Positions 9,511 to 17,426 of a stretch of 64,000 nt of DNA are shown in pieces. The position numbers and the translations under genes were made by a program. Numbering within the stretch: position 1 is the stretch's first letter; each line of letters opens with the position of its first letter. This stretch comes from Nostoc sp. 106C (lineage in GTDB: Bacteria; Cyanobacteriota; Cyanobacteriia; Cyanobacteriales; Nostocaceae). Location of the stretch: assembly GCF_002154725.1 (NCBI RefSeq), contig NZ_MTAW01000077.1, forward strand, positions 18,663 through 82,662, read 5' to 3'. The notes below the pieces were generated by a model. The model saw only the letters and a program-made list of their open reading frames with translations, searched no databases and was not told where the DNA came from.

Positions 9511-9969
9511 TGGGCAGCCCGACTGCCACTTATACAAGCTCCCAATTTGGGGGCATCACGAGTTTTGTATAAAGCGGAAACCGTTGCCAAAATGGAGCGG
9601 GAACTTTGTGTTGCCTTACTGAAAGAATGAGGAAGATAAGAGAAAGTAGAAGTAGGATAGAAGCAAATTCTTCCTGATTTACATCCTTTCCTTGTCTTTC
9701 TTAAACCTTCTGCTCCCTCAGATGTTAAAGACTATATCTGAAGGTAACAAAGGATTTTGATGCGTGAATCCCAATCCTTTCCATCAGTAAAACTTCTGAT
9801 TTCTGTGAGCGAGGCTAAAACCATCCAACGATATACTAGGCATGGGAATTAGCAATCCATAATTCAATCAGGCGTCGTTTCGGTAGAGATATTAATGGGT
9901 GAACTTACAGGTATTAATTTAACTAATAGTTGTAATTCACCATGACTCGATGACTTAAAGAGCAGAAAC
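9511..9969. other. Gap between gltA and ndhA with a cruciform-like repeat
   Basis: Just after gltA, at about 9528-9572, TTATACAA and TTGTATAA form an outer inverted repeat around an inner GCTCCC/GGGGGC hairpin, possibly a terminator for gltA. The rest has no recognised gene. A 30-codon frame at 9760-9852 follows an AAAGGA site but shows no similarity I recognise. The promoter for the ndh genes should lie here. Confidence 0.45.
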
Positions 9970-11088
9970 ATGAACTCAGGAATTGACCTCCAAGGAACTT
10001 TTATTAAATCCCTTACGGATTTAGGACTACCATCAGACGCAGCCAAAGCTATTTGGATGCCTCTGCCAATGATACTGATGCTGATTGGGGCAACGGTAGG
10101 GGTACTAGTTGCGACTTGGCTGGAGCGGAAAATTTCCGCCGCAGCTCAGCAGCGGATTGGTCCAGAATACATGGGTCCTTTTGGGTTGCTGGTACCAGTC
10201 GCGGATGGTCTGAAGCTTGTATTTAAAGAAGATATAGTACCAGCCAAATCTGACCCTTGGCTGTTTACCCTCGGTCCAATTATTGTTGTAATTCCAGTGT
10301 TTCTGTCTTTTTTGATTGTTCCCTTTGGACAGAATATTGTAATTACAAATGTAGGGATGGGGGTCTTTTTGTGGATTGCCCTCTCTAGCATTCAGCCAAT
10401 TGGCTTGTTAATGGCTGGTTATGCATCTAATAACAAATACTCACTTTTAGGGGGCTTGCGGGCAGCAGCGCAGTCAATTAGTTATGAAATTCCCTTAGCG
10501 CTGAGTGTGCTTGCGATCGCGATGATGTCTAATAGCCTCAGCACCGTTGATATTGTGAATCAGCAATCGGGCTACGGTATTTTGGGCTGGAACATTTGGC
10601 GACAACCAGCTGGTTTCCTAATCTTTTGGATAGCAGCTCTTGCTGAGTGTGAACGCTTGCCCTTTGACTTACCCGAAGCAGAAGAAGAACTAGTAGCAGG
10701 TTATCAAACCGAATATGCTGGGATGAAATTCGGTTTATTCTACCTGGGTTCCTATGTCAACTTGATACTTTCTAGCCTACTGGTTGCAATTTTATACCTA
10801 GGCGGTTGGGATTTTCCCATTCCCATCAATATGATCGCTAATTTCTTGGGAATCAGTGAAGCAAATCCCGTCTTGCAAGTAATAACTGCTTCTTTGGGTA
10901 TTATTATGACCGTATTCAAAGCCTACTTGCTAGTATTTGTCGCCATCCTGTTGCGCTGGACAGTACCACGGGTACGGATTGACCAATTGTTAGATTTAGG
11001 ATGGAAATTCTTGCTACCAGTTGGTTTAGTTAATCTCCTGTTAACCGCAGCCTTAAAACTAGCTTTTCCCGTCGCCTTCGGTGGTTAG
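9970..11088 (+). CDS. ndhA: NAD(P)H-quinone oxidoreductase subunit 1 (NdhA)
   Basis: This is a polytopic membrane subunit of the cyanobacterial NDH-1 complex, homologous to NuoH. It lines the quinone-binding site in thylakoid membranes and serves respiration and cyclic electron flow. The 372 residues include about eight hydrophobic segments, the conserved loop [18 protein letters not shown] (near 60) and the acidic loop [22 protein letters not shown] (220-245) near the quinone site. It is the first gene of ndhA-ndhI-ndhG-ndhE. Confidence 0.97.
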   Translation: MNSGIDLQGTFIKSLTDLGLPSDAAKAIWMPLPMILMLIGATVGVLVATWLERKISAAAQQRIGPEYMGPFGLLVPVADGLKLVFKEDIVPAKSDPWLFTLGPIIVVIPVFLSFLIVPFGQNIVITNVGMGVFLWIALSSIQPIGLLMAGYASNNKYSLLGGLRAAAQSISYEIPLALSVLAIAMMSNSLSTVDIVNQQSGYGILGWNIWRQPAGFLIFWIAALAECERLPFDLPEAEEELVAGYQTEYAGMKFGLFYLGSYVNLILSSLLVAILYLGGWDFPIPINMIANFLGISEANPVLQVITASLGIIMTVFKAYLLVFVAILLRWTVPRVRIDQLLDLGWKFLLPVGLVNLLLTAALKLAFPVAFGG

Positions 11089-11160
11089 TCACAAGTCATG
11101 AGTCATGAGTTATCTAACAAATGACAAATGACAAATGACCAATGGCAACTGACACAAGAA
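11089..11160. repeat. Heptamer repeat tract between ndhA and ndhI
   Basis: AGTCATG and AATGACA/AATGACC units are repeated in tandem across about 65 bases. The same family occurs at least six more times in the window. Such tracts are common between Nostoc genes. They need not interrupt transcription. Confidence 0.75.
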
Positions 11161-11173
11161 AGAGTAAATCACG

Positions 11174-11758
11174 ATGCTAAAGTTCCTGAAACAAGTTGGC
11201 GATTATGCCAAGGAAGCAGTGCAAGCCGGTCGTTACATTGGTGAAGGGCTATCTGTCACCTTCGACCATATGCGGCGGCGGCCGATTACTGTGCAGTACC
11301 CTTACGAGAAATTAATTCCTGGCGAACGATTTCGTGGCAGGATTCACTTTGAGTTTGATAAGTGTATAGCCTGCGAAGTTTGTGTTCGCGTTTGTCCAAT
11401 CAACCTGCCTGTAGTCGATTGGGAATTTGACAAAGCCAGTAAGAAGAAAAAGCTTAATCACTACAGCATTGACTTTGGAGTTTGTATCTTCTGCGGTAAC
11501 TGTGTGGAATATTGCCCAACTAACTGTCTCTCAATGACAGAAGATTACGAGTTGTCCACTTACGATCGCCATGAGTTGAACTATGACAATGTAGCCTTGG
11601 GACGTTTGCCATACAAGGTAACAAATGACCCAATGGTGACACCACTACGCGAATTAGTTTACCTGCCCAAAGGCGTCATGGAACCCCACGATCTACCCGC
11701 TGATGCTCCACTTCCTGGTGCGGTTCCACAAGACTTGGTAGAACAAGCAGAAAAATAA
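11174..11758 (+). CDS. ndhI: NAD(P)H-quinone oxidoreductase subunit I (NdhI)
   Basis: NdhI is the peripheral subunit that carries two [4Fe-4S] clusters and passes electrons towards the quinone site next to NdhA. Cluster motifs are [12 protein letters not shown] (Cys64, 67, 70, 74) and [12 protein letters not shown] (Cys104, 107, 110, 114), both complete. The 194 residues are the normal cyanobacterial length, with an N-terminal amphipathic part that docks on the membrane arm. It is 85 bases downstream of ndhA. Confidence 0.97.
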   Translation: MLKFLKQVGDYAKEAVQAGRYIGEGLSVTFDHMRRRPITVQYPYEKLIPGERFRGRIHFEFDKCIACEVCVRVCPINLPVVDWEFDKASKKKKLNHYSIDFGVCIFCGNCVEYCPTNCLSMTEDYELSTYDRHELNYDNVALGRLPYKVTNDPMVTPLRELVYLPKGVMEPHDLPADAPLPGAVPQDLVEQAEK

Positions 11759-12011
11759 ATTTAGTTAGTCATCTGTTCTTTGTGAACCAGTGCGGTCTTG
11801 GAGAGTCACTGCGTTGAGCGGCTCTGCCGACTTAAAGCAAGTGGTGAGTCCAGTCCTGTTCGGCGAAACCGTTCCCGTTCCCTCAAAGAAAGTTCTCGCA
11901 GGGTAGGGTAGGCGGGTTTCCTGCCTTAGGGAACTGGCGAACCAGGCGGCCGTAGTTTCCCGCATGAGCAACTGGTGTTCCCCGCAGGGGTTCTTACAGA
12001 GTACCCGAAGG
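11759..12011. repeat. GC-rich repeat mosaic between ndhI and ndhG
   Basis: This stretch is GC-rich and built from short palindromic blocks, such as CCCTGCGGG-like pieces and AACCGTTCCCGTTCCCTC, which resemble those at 47330-47530. No protein-coding content is credible on either strand. It widens the ndhI-ndhG gap to 314 bases inside what is usually a tight gene order. Confidence 0.6.
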
Positions 12012-12052
12012 GTCATATGACCAATGACTAATGACCAATGACCAATGACAAC
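12012..12052. repeat. Heptamer repeat tract upstream of ndhG
   Basis: Five near-identical units of the ATGACCA/ATGACTA type run in tandem, ending about 20 bases before the ndhG start. They belong to the same family as 11089-11160. Confidence 0.75.
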
Positions 12053-12072
12053 CGAATTGAGGACAAAAAACA

Positions 12073-12726
12073 GTGAATCTAGCAGAAGGAGTACAGGTTG
12101 TTTCCTTTGGTGTACTGGCTGTAATGATGATTGGGGCAGCGCTTGGCGTGGTGTTGTCTTCTAGTATTGTCTATTCTGCCTTTTTGCTTGGTGGTGTATT
12201 CATCAGCATCGCTGGGATGTACCTGTTGCTGAATGGTGACTTTGTAGCAGCAGCACAAGTACTGATTTATGTTGGGGCAGTTAACGTGCTGATCTTGTTT
12301 GCGATTATGTTGGTCAACAAGCGGCAGAATTTTGTACCATTTCCTAGTGCTTGGGTACGGAAAATACTAACGGCTGTGGTCAGTCTGGGATTGTTTGCTC
12401 TTTTGAGCACGATGATATTGGCAACCCCTTGGGCTTACTCAACTACTCCAGTAGTGTTTGAAAGTTCAATAGTTTTGATTGGCGAGCATTTCTTCAGTGA
12501 CTTTCTACTACCTTTTGAATTAGCTTCTGTTTTGTTGCTGATGGCAATGGTGGGAGCAATTATTTTGGCACGTCGCGAATACTTACCAGAACCAACGACT
12601 TCTTCAGAACTGCCACAAAGCGTTTTAACTTTACCAGAACGCCCCAGAGAAATGGCAGCAATAGGCAGCATTAGCAATGAATCTGGTGATTCTCCTGTTT
12701 ATCGAGGCGGTTCTCGTCGCGAATGA
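12073..12726 (+). CDS. ndhG: NAD(P)H-quinone oxidoreductase subunit 6 (NdhG)
   Basis: NdhG is the NuoJ-like membrane subunit of NDH-1. The 217 residues contain five hydrophobic segments in the first 170, including LLNGDFVAAAQVLIYVGAVNVLILFAIM split by the conserved Val-Gly-Ala region. A hydrophilic C-terminal tail of about 45 residues follows (EYLPEPTTSSELPQ). The start is GTG at 12073 with GAGGAC upstream. It is followed by ndhE after 51 bases. Confidence 0.96.
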   Translation: MNLAEGVQVVSFGVLAVMMIGAALGVVLSSSIVYSAFLLGGVFISIAGMYLLLNGDFVAAAQVLIYVGAVNVLILFAIMLVNKRQNFVPFPSAWVRKILTAVVSLGLFALLSTMILATPWAYSTTPVVFESSIVLIGEHFFSDFLLPFELASVLLLMAMVGAIILARREYLPEPTTSSELPQSVLTLPERPREMAAIGSISNESGDSPVYRGGSRRE

Positions 12727-12777
12727 TGAAAAACCAACAACTAACAACTGATATCTGAATAAAAACTCAAAAGATTC

Positions 12778-13083
12778 ATGCAACTCCAGTACTTTTTATT
12801 ACTTGCAGCCGCTTTATTCTGTATCGGCATCTACGGTTTAATTACCAGCCGCAACGCTGTGCGGGTGCTGATGTCAATTGAGTTGCTGCTCAATGCTGTT
12901 AATTTGAATTTAATGGCATTTTCCAACTATCTTGACTCAACATTAATTAAGGGTCAGGTTTTCACCGTATTTGTGATTACCGTGGCCGCAGCCGAAGCGG
13001 CGGTAGGGTTGGCGATCGTGCTTGCCATTTATCGCAACCGTGATACCGTCGATATGGAGCAGTTTAATCTCCTCAAGTGGTAA
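12778..13083 (+). CDS. ndhE: NAD(P)H-quinone oxidoreductase subunit 4L (NdhE)
   Basis: NdhE is the NuoK-like small membrane subunit of NDH-1. The 101 residues form three transmembrane helices, with conserved acidic residues in [16 protein letters not shown] and in [16 protein letters not shown], which take part in proton movement. The stop codon is at 13081-13083, only 6 bases before the preferred NAD kinase start, so the two genes are probably cotranscribed. Confidence 0.97.
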   Translation: MQLQYFLLLAAALFCIGIYGLITSRNAVRVLMSIELLLNAVNLNLMAFSNYLDSTLIKGQVFTVFVITVAAAEAAVGLAIVLAIYRNRDTVDMEQFNLLKW

Positions 13084-13089
13084 TTGTGC

Positions 13090-14010
13090 GTGCAACTCAA
13101 GCAGGTAATCATTGCTTATAAGGCGCGAGATGCCCAGAGTAAACGCTGGGCAGAGATCTGTGCTAAACAACTAGAAAATCGCCAGTGTCAGGTTTTGATA
13201 GGGCCTAGCGGTCCAAAAGATAACCCTTACCCGGTGTTTTTGGCTTCAGTAGGTCAACCAATCGATCTGGCATTGGTGCTTGGTGGTGACGGCACTGTTT
13301 TAACTGGTGCCAGACATTTAGCTCCAGCTGGCATTCCCATTCTAGGAGTGAATGTGGGAGGTCATCTGGGGTTCTTAACTGAGTCGGTTGAAGAATTTCA
13401 AGATACGGAAAAAGTTTGGGACAGGCTGTTTGAAGACCGCTATGCTGTTCAGCGGCGGATGATGTTGCAAGCAGCAGTGTTTGAAGGCTATGGATCGAAT
13501 TTAGAACCAGTCAGCGATCGCTATCTAGCTTTGAATGAATTCTGTGTTAAACCCGCCTCTGCTGATCGCATGATTACCTCAATTTTAGAAATGGAAATTG
13601 ATGGTGAGATCGTCGATCAATATGTTGGAGATGGGTTAATTATTTCCACTCCTACTGGTTCCACTGGTTATACTGTTTCTGCCAACGGTCCAATTATGCA
13701 CGATGGTATGGAAGCGGTTACCATTACTCCTATCTGTCCCATGAGTCTTTCTAGTCGCCCCCTTGTTTTACCCCCTGGTTCTGTGGTCAGTGTCTGGCCT
13801 TTGGGTGATTACGATTTGAGTACTAAGCTATGGACAGACGGAGTTTTAGCTACTTCGATTTGGCCAGGACACCGCGTTGATGTGCGGATGGCTGATTGTC
13901 GCGCAAAATTTATTATTTTGCGGGAAAACAATTCATATTATCAGACCCTGCGCGAGAAATTGCTTTGGGCAGGAACTAGGGTTCGCTACAGTAATAACCA
14001 CCGCAATTGA
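13090..14010 (+). CDS. nadK: NAD kinase
   Basis: NAD kinase phosphorylates NAD to NADP in the cytoplasm. The signature LVLGGDGTVL is near residue 60, and the NE/D motif ALNEFCVK and the DGLIISTPTGSTGY substrate loop lie in the second half. The 306-residue length is normal. I chose GTG at 13090 because the product then begins with QLKQVIIAYKARD, the usual N-terminus of cyanobacterial homologues; a TTG at 13084, directly after the ndhE stop, is an alternative. Its placement directly behind the NDH-1 genes ties cofactor supply to the complex that uses it. Confidence 0.93.
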   Translation: MQLKQVIIAYKARDAQSKRWAEICAKQLENRQCQVLIGPSGPKDNPYPVFLASVGQPIDLALVLGGDGTVLTGARHLAPAGIPILGVNVGGHLGFLTESVEEFQDTEKVWDRLFEDRYAVQRRMMLQAAVFEGYGSNLEPVSDRYLALNEFCVKPASADRMITSILEMEIDGEIVDQYVGDGLIISTPTGSTGYTVSANGPIMHDGMEAVTITPICPMSLSSRPLVLPPGSVVSVWPLGDYDLSTKLWTDGVLATSIWPGHRVDVRMADCRAKFIILRENNSYYQTLREKLLWAGTRVRYSNNHRN

Positions 14011-14504
14011 TGATACATTATCCAATTTTTTAGTTTTCTGCTCTTCTCTCCAGCAAAAAGAGCAATCTAAAAAATGCTTACAGTATCGATAGATTGTGTC
14101 AGGATTTACCTAAAAAAATTATGAGGCCTACGGATAAATCCGTGGGCTTTCTGCTTCTATGCGAGAAATAGACAGATAAAATGCATGATGAGATAATTCT
14201 GTATCTTATTGCCAGATTTTTTCGCCAATGATGTTCATAATACTAACATCGCTTCCCTCACCTCTCTACTTATTTAAACTTCTCTAGAAAACAGAGGGGA
14301 GCTTAAAGGCAATTTTCTCAGGTAATTGGGGGTAATTAAACTAACTATATATTCAAGGAGAATTTGTTAAAAAGTACGCTCACAAGCAGAATTATCTAGA
14401 AAATACACCAGATAACGCTTCAATAAGTTAATACACAATATAGCCTATTTGCGCAGTGCCTAAATTCTAGTAGGATATTTTGTCCATTCCCAGTAGGAAG
14501 ACAG
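14011..14504. other. Intergenic region after nadK
   Basis: It contains the terminator described separately and otherwise AT-rich sequence. An imperfect inverted pair near 14252-14302 (CCCTCACCTCTCT and AGAGGGGAG) could form a long stem. No gene was recognised. Confidence 0.4.
14121..14156 (+). terminator. Hairpin terminator after nadK
   Basis: GCCTACGGAT (14126-14135) pairs with ATCCGTGGGC (14138-14147), ten pairs including one G-T wobble, around a 2-base loop. An A-run lies upstream and a T-rich tail TTTCTGCTTCT downstream. It lies about 115 bases after the nadK stop and probably ends the ndh-nadK transcript. Confidence 0.65.
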
Positions 14505-15308
14505 ATGGAAATTTCTTGCCGCAACACTGACAACCCACTGAGTCCTGCTTCACCATTAATAGATTTTCCAGTACTTCAAAGCAAAAATTATATCTTAAAG
14601 CTAGCTTCGACAGAAGAAGAATTAGAATCAATCTTTCGTTTACGCTTTGAAGTCTTTAATATTGAACTAGATCGAGGTTTTTCTACTTCTAGTCTTACCC
14701 AAATGGATCGAGATAGGTTTGATAAAGTTTGTCATCATTTAATGCTGATTTCAAAATTGACTGGTAGAACAATTGGCACTTATCGGATGCAAACTTATAC
14801 AATGGCTTCTCAAGGATTGGGTTTTGATGCTGCGGATATCTTTAATCTTAATGGTATTCCTGATGCTATTCTTAAGATGTCTGTGGAAGTTGGACGTGCT
14901 TGTATAGCTCCAGAATACCGCAATATTCAAGCACTCTTATTACTTTGGGAAGGGTTAGGAAATTATCTTATCCAAAGTAGAAGAAAATATTTTTTTGGAT
15001 GTGCATCACTACTAACACAAAATCCTTGTCAAGCTGCTTGTGCTTATCATTATTTTCAGCGTAATAATTTGATGCATCCCAATATTTTGGTTTACCCAAA
15101 TACCCAATATTCTATAGAAGTTACTCAACAATGTTCAGATGCATGTAATGTTGCTATTCCTAATATAGTGCAAGCATACTTAAATATTGGTGCAAAAATA
15201 TGTAGCTTTCCAGCTATTGATCGACAGTTCAAAACAATTGATTTTCTAACTATATCGAATATCGAAGATTTTGCTAGATGGCACTCCCAAAGTTTTTTAA
15301 GAAGATAA
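14505..15308 (+). CDS. GNAT-type N-acyltransferase (OlsB/acetyltransf_5-like)
   Basis: The 267-residue protein matches the family of OlsB-like and autoinducer-synthase-like acyltransferases. The landmarks seen are IFRLRFEVFNIELD (about 45-58), DRFDKVCHHLMLI, then TGRTIGTYRMQTY and VEVGRACIAPEYRN, which form the acyl-carrier or acyl-CoA binding core. OlsB adds a 3-hydroxyacyl group to ornithine as the first step of ornithine lipid synthesis. No OlsA-type O-acyltransferase gene is adjacent, so the product (ornithine lipid or another N-acyl amino acid) is open. It faces the ridA-like gene convergently. Confidence 0.75.
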   Translation: MEISCRNTDNPLSPASPLIDFPVLQSKNYILKLASTEEELESIFRLRFEVFNIELDRGFSTSSLTQMDRDRFDKVCHHLMLISKLTGRTIGTYRMQTYTMASQGLGFDAADIFNLNGIPDAILKMSVEVGRACIAPEYRNIQALLLLWEGLGNYLIQSRRKYFFGCASLLTQNPCQAACAYHYFQRNNLMHPNILVYPNTQYSIEVTQQCSDACNVAIPNIVQAYLNIGAKICSFPAIDRQFKTIDFLTISNIEDFARWHSQSFLRR

Positions 15309-15359
15309 ATTACTCTAAAAAATTTCAGACTCTAGTTTTAGGGTGGAAGAATTTTTAAG

Positions 15360-15758
15360 CTAGTTATCTAGACTGTTGAGAATAGCATCAACTTCAATTT
15401 CAATTAAAATTGTTGGCTCAACTAATGATTTCACTTCTACCATAGTTGCAGCTGGCGGATTTTCTCCTAAAAATTCTTGATGTGCTTTTCCAAATTCAGC
15501 CCAACGGCTAATATCCGTAACGAACATCTGAGTTCTGACTACATTGCTTAAATCTGCATCTAAGTCTTGTAAAGCTTGTTGGATGATTTCAAAACAGCGT
15601 TTTGCTTGTGCATAAGCATCGTCAGGAGCAAAGACGTTACCTGCTGCATCAATTGACACAGTTCCAGAAATATAAATCTGGTTTCCAACTCTTAAGCCAC
15701 GACAGTAACCTACTTTAGACTCCCAAGCAGCGCCAGAAAATGTCCGTTTAATTTGCAT
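15360..15758 (-). CDS. RidA/YjgF/Rid-family protein
   Basis: The protein is a small trimeric Rid-family fold. Family members deaminate reactive 2-aminoacrylate-type enamines or serve related roles. The features seen are GLRVGNQIYISGTVSIDAAG, AQAKRCFEIIQQALQDLDADLSNVVRTQMFVTDI in pieces, and a C-terminal VEVKSLVEPTILIEIEVDA, where the Arg typical of the catalytic site in archetypal RidA is not at the usual place, so it belongs to a different Rid subgroup. Met at 15758 gives 132 residues starting QIKRTFSG; an earlier Met at 15776 adds six residues. Confidence 0.85.
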   Translation of the reverse strand: MQIKRTFSGAAWESKVGYCRGLRVGNQIYISGTVSIDAAGNVFAPDDAYAQAKRCFEIIQQALQDLDADLSNVVRTQMFVTDISRWAEFGKAHQEFLGENPPAATMVEVKSLVEPTILIEIEVDAILNSLDN

Positions 15759-16066
15759 ATACACCAAGTGAAACAATAACTTTAAAAATTTTATTATAGA
15801 TTATAATCTCATCTATAAAACTAATCTTGAATTGTGTAGTGGTGTTACAAGCCTAGTTACTTTCATTATATTTTAAATTTTTCTCTACCTTAATTGGCTG
15901 TGTCAAGAGCTATCTAAAATGTCATTATCATTAATTACTCCATTTTAAAAATTAAATAAAAATTGACAGGCTAATTTTTTTTTAATAAATTCTCAGCTTA
16001 AATTAATTTTTTTAACAGAGCAAAGCTTTACTCTATTCTTAGAGAGGAAATGATAATATAAGCGCT

Positions 16067-16525
16067 ATGAAGTTCAAGCATTTTGCCATTTTGAGTATTG
16101 TTGCTGTCATAACCATAGGTTGTGCAAATGAGAAAACCTCAAATCAAACACATACTCAAACAACGCCTAAATTAACAGTAGCCAGTTCAGGTGCAGGAGT
16201 TGGAGCGTTTAAAGCAGGAGAACAGCCTACGCAGGGAAAAGTAAAAGTCATCACTGAAAAAGGAAAACATTACCTAGAGTTCGATCAACATTTTAAAACT
16301 AATCAAGGTCCAGATTTATATGTGATTTTGTATCGTTCAGATGCTCCACCACAATCTGGCATTAAAGAGAAAGATTATCTGAGCATTGCTCGCTTACAAA
16401 AAACCAGCGGTACTCAGCGCTATGCTTTACCTGCAAAAGTGAAGCTAGGCGAATTTAAGTCTGTGGCCATATGGTGTCGTAAATTCAATGCTACTTTCGG
16501 CTATGCCCCTTTAGAGAGTAGTTAA
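16067..16525 (+). CDS. DM13-domain lipoprotein
   Basis: The 152-residue protein has a signal peptide with a lipobox ending ITIGC (Cys19), so it is likely anchored to a membrane and exposed to the periplasm. After a Thr/Ser/Gln-rich linker, a DM13 domain covers about 50-150. The landmarks are GKVKVITEKGKHYLEF, the QGPDLYVILYRSD core and KSVAIWCRKFNATFGYA with a conserved Cys. DM13 domains are predicted electron-transfer or redox domains, usually cytochrome-associated. A ribosome site AGAGAGGAAATGA lies just upstream. Confidence 0.85.
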   Translation: MKFKHFAILSIVAVITIGCANEKTSNQTHTQTTPKLTVASSGAGVGAFKAGEQPTQGKVKVITEKGKHYLEFDQHFKTNQGPDLYVILYRSDAPPQSGIKEKDYLSIARLQKTSGTQRYALPAKVKLGEFKSVAIWCRKFNATFGYAPLESS

Positions 16526-16716
16526 AAGAAGATTCAATCAGTAAATAGTTTCTACAAAAAAGCGTTAAAGCAAAAGAATAAAAGGTTTTTACTGCCAAGC
16601 GGCTACTGGTTGGGTAGCGGTATTATTCAGTATGTTTACTCTTCACTACTCATTGATTACCCATAATTCATTATTTATGTAAATAGGTGTTATATGCAAT
16701 TAGCTGATTTTCTTGG

Positions 16717-16929
16717 GCTGATCCATCCATTTTTGAGCGATTTTATCGCGTAGATGAAACCCGTAACCGTTCTACTGGAGGTTCTGGTTTAGGTTTGTCG
16801 ATTGTCAAGACGCTGGTAGAAAGTATGGGTGGTAGCGTGAGTGTGTGATCGCACTTAGAGGAGGATAGTGTATTTAAAATTACTTTACCTACTTCGCCAT
16901 TAATAAAAGAGGAGACAGGAAACGGGTAA
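16717..16929 (+). pseudogene. Remnant of a histidine kinase ATPase domain
   Basis: The frame beginning [13 protein letters not shown] continues through [13 protein letters not shown] (the G2 box) and GGSVSV, meets an in-frame TGA, then continues in the same frame with SHLEEDSVFKITLP. This is the C-terminal end of a HATPase_c domain. No start, H-box or N-box lies upstream: the region before 16717 shows stops in this frame. It is therefore a decayed fragment about 70 codons long with an internal stop, not a functional kinase. Confidence 0.8.
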
Positions 16930-17426
16930 CGGGGAACTGGGCAATAAACATTAGAATTTTTTATTAAAATTTTTACAAAAACTCAATATTGTAGTACGTA
17001 GATATCTGAGCTTATACTGCTTACAAAACATAAATATAAAAAATTAATAAAATTCTGATAAGTATAAATAAATATTAAGTATATTAATTTTAATAATCAA
17101 CATAATTAAATAAAACTATAAGAGGTATTTTGTCAAACTAATTTTCAAGCTTTTTATTAAGAGATAAGAAATATTTAGTATTTTACAGGCTGGGAGAAAA
17201 ATATCTAAAATCCTTGCTAAGGCAAGAATTAAAACTACCTGGCAAGAACTAATATTTAGCTAAATAAAACACAGAATTTTAGATAATTCACAAAAGCAAG
17301 GTACATAAACCTATATTTAGTCTACTATTTTAGACTCTTATTTCATGGAATAGTAGTCAATATTTTCATGATTTCAGAGAAGCTTAGTAGAACATTAGCT
17401 GACGCTCAATTCTTGAATAAAATTGT
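16930..17426. other. AT-rich upstream region of the GGDEF/EAL gene
   Basis: Nearly 500 bases, strongly AT-rich from 16960 to 17420, have no credible gene or repeat. The region probably contains the promoter for the GGDEF/EAL gene; no motif stands out. Confidence 0.4.

Noticed and set aside
9760..9852. 30-codon frame with AAAGGA before ATG, upstream of ndhA
   Set aside because: The ribosome-like site is the only support, and a 30-codon frame is expected by chance.
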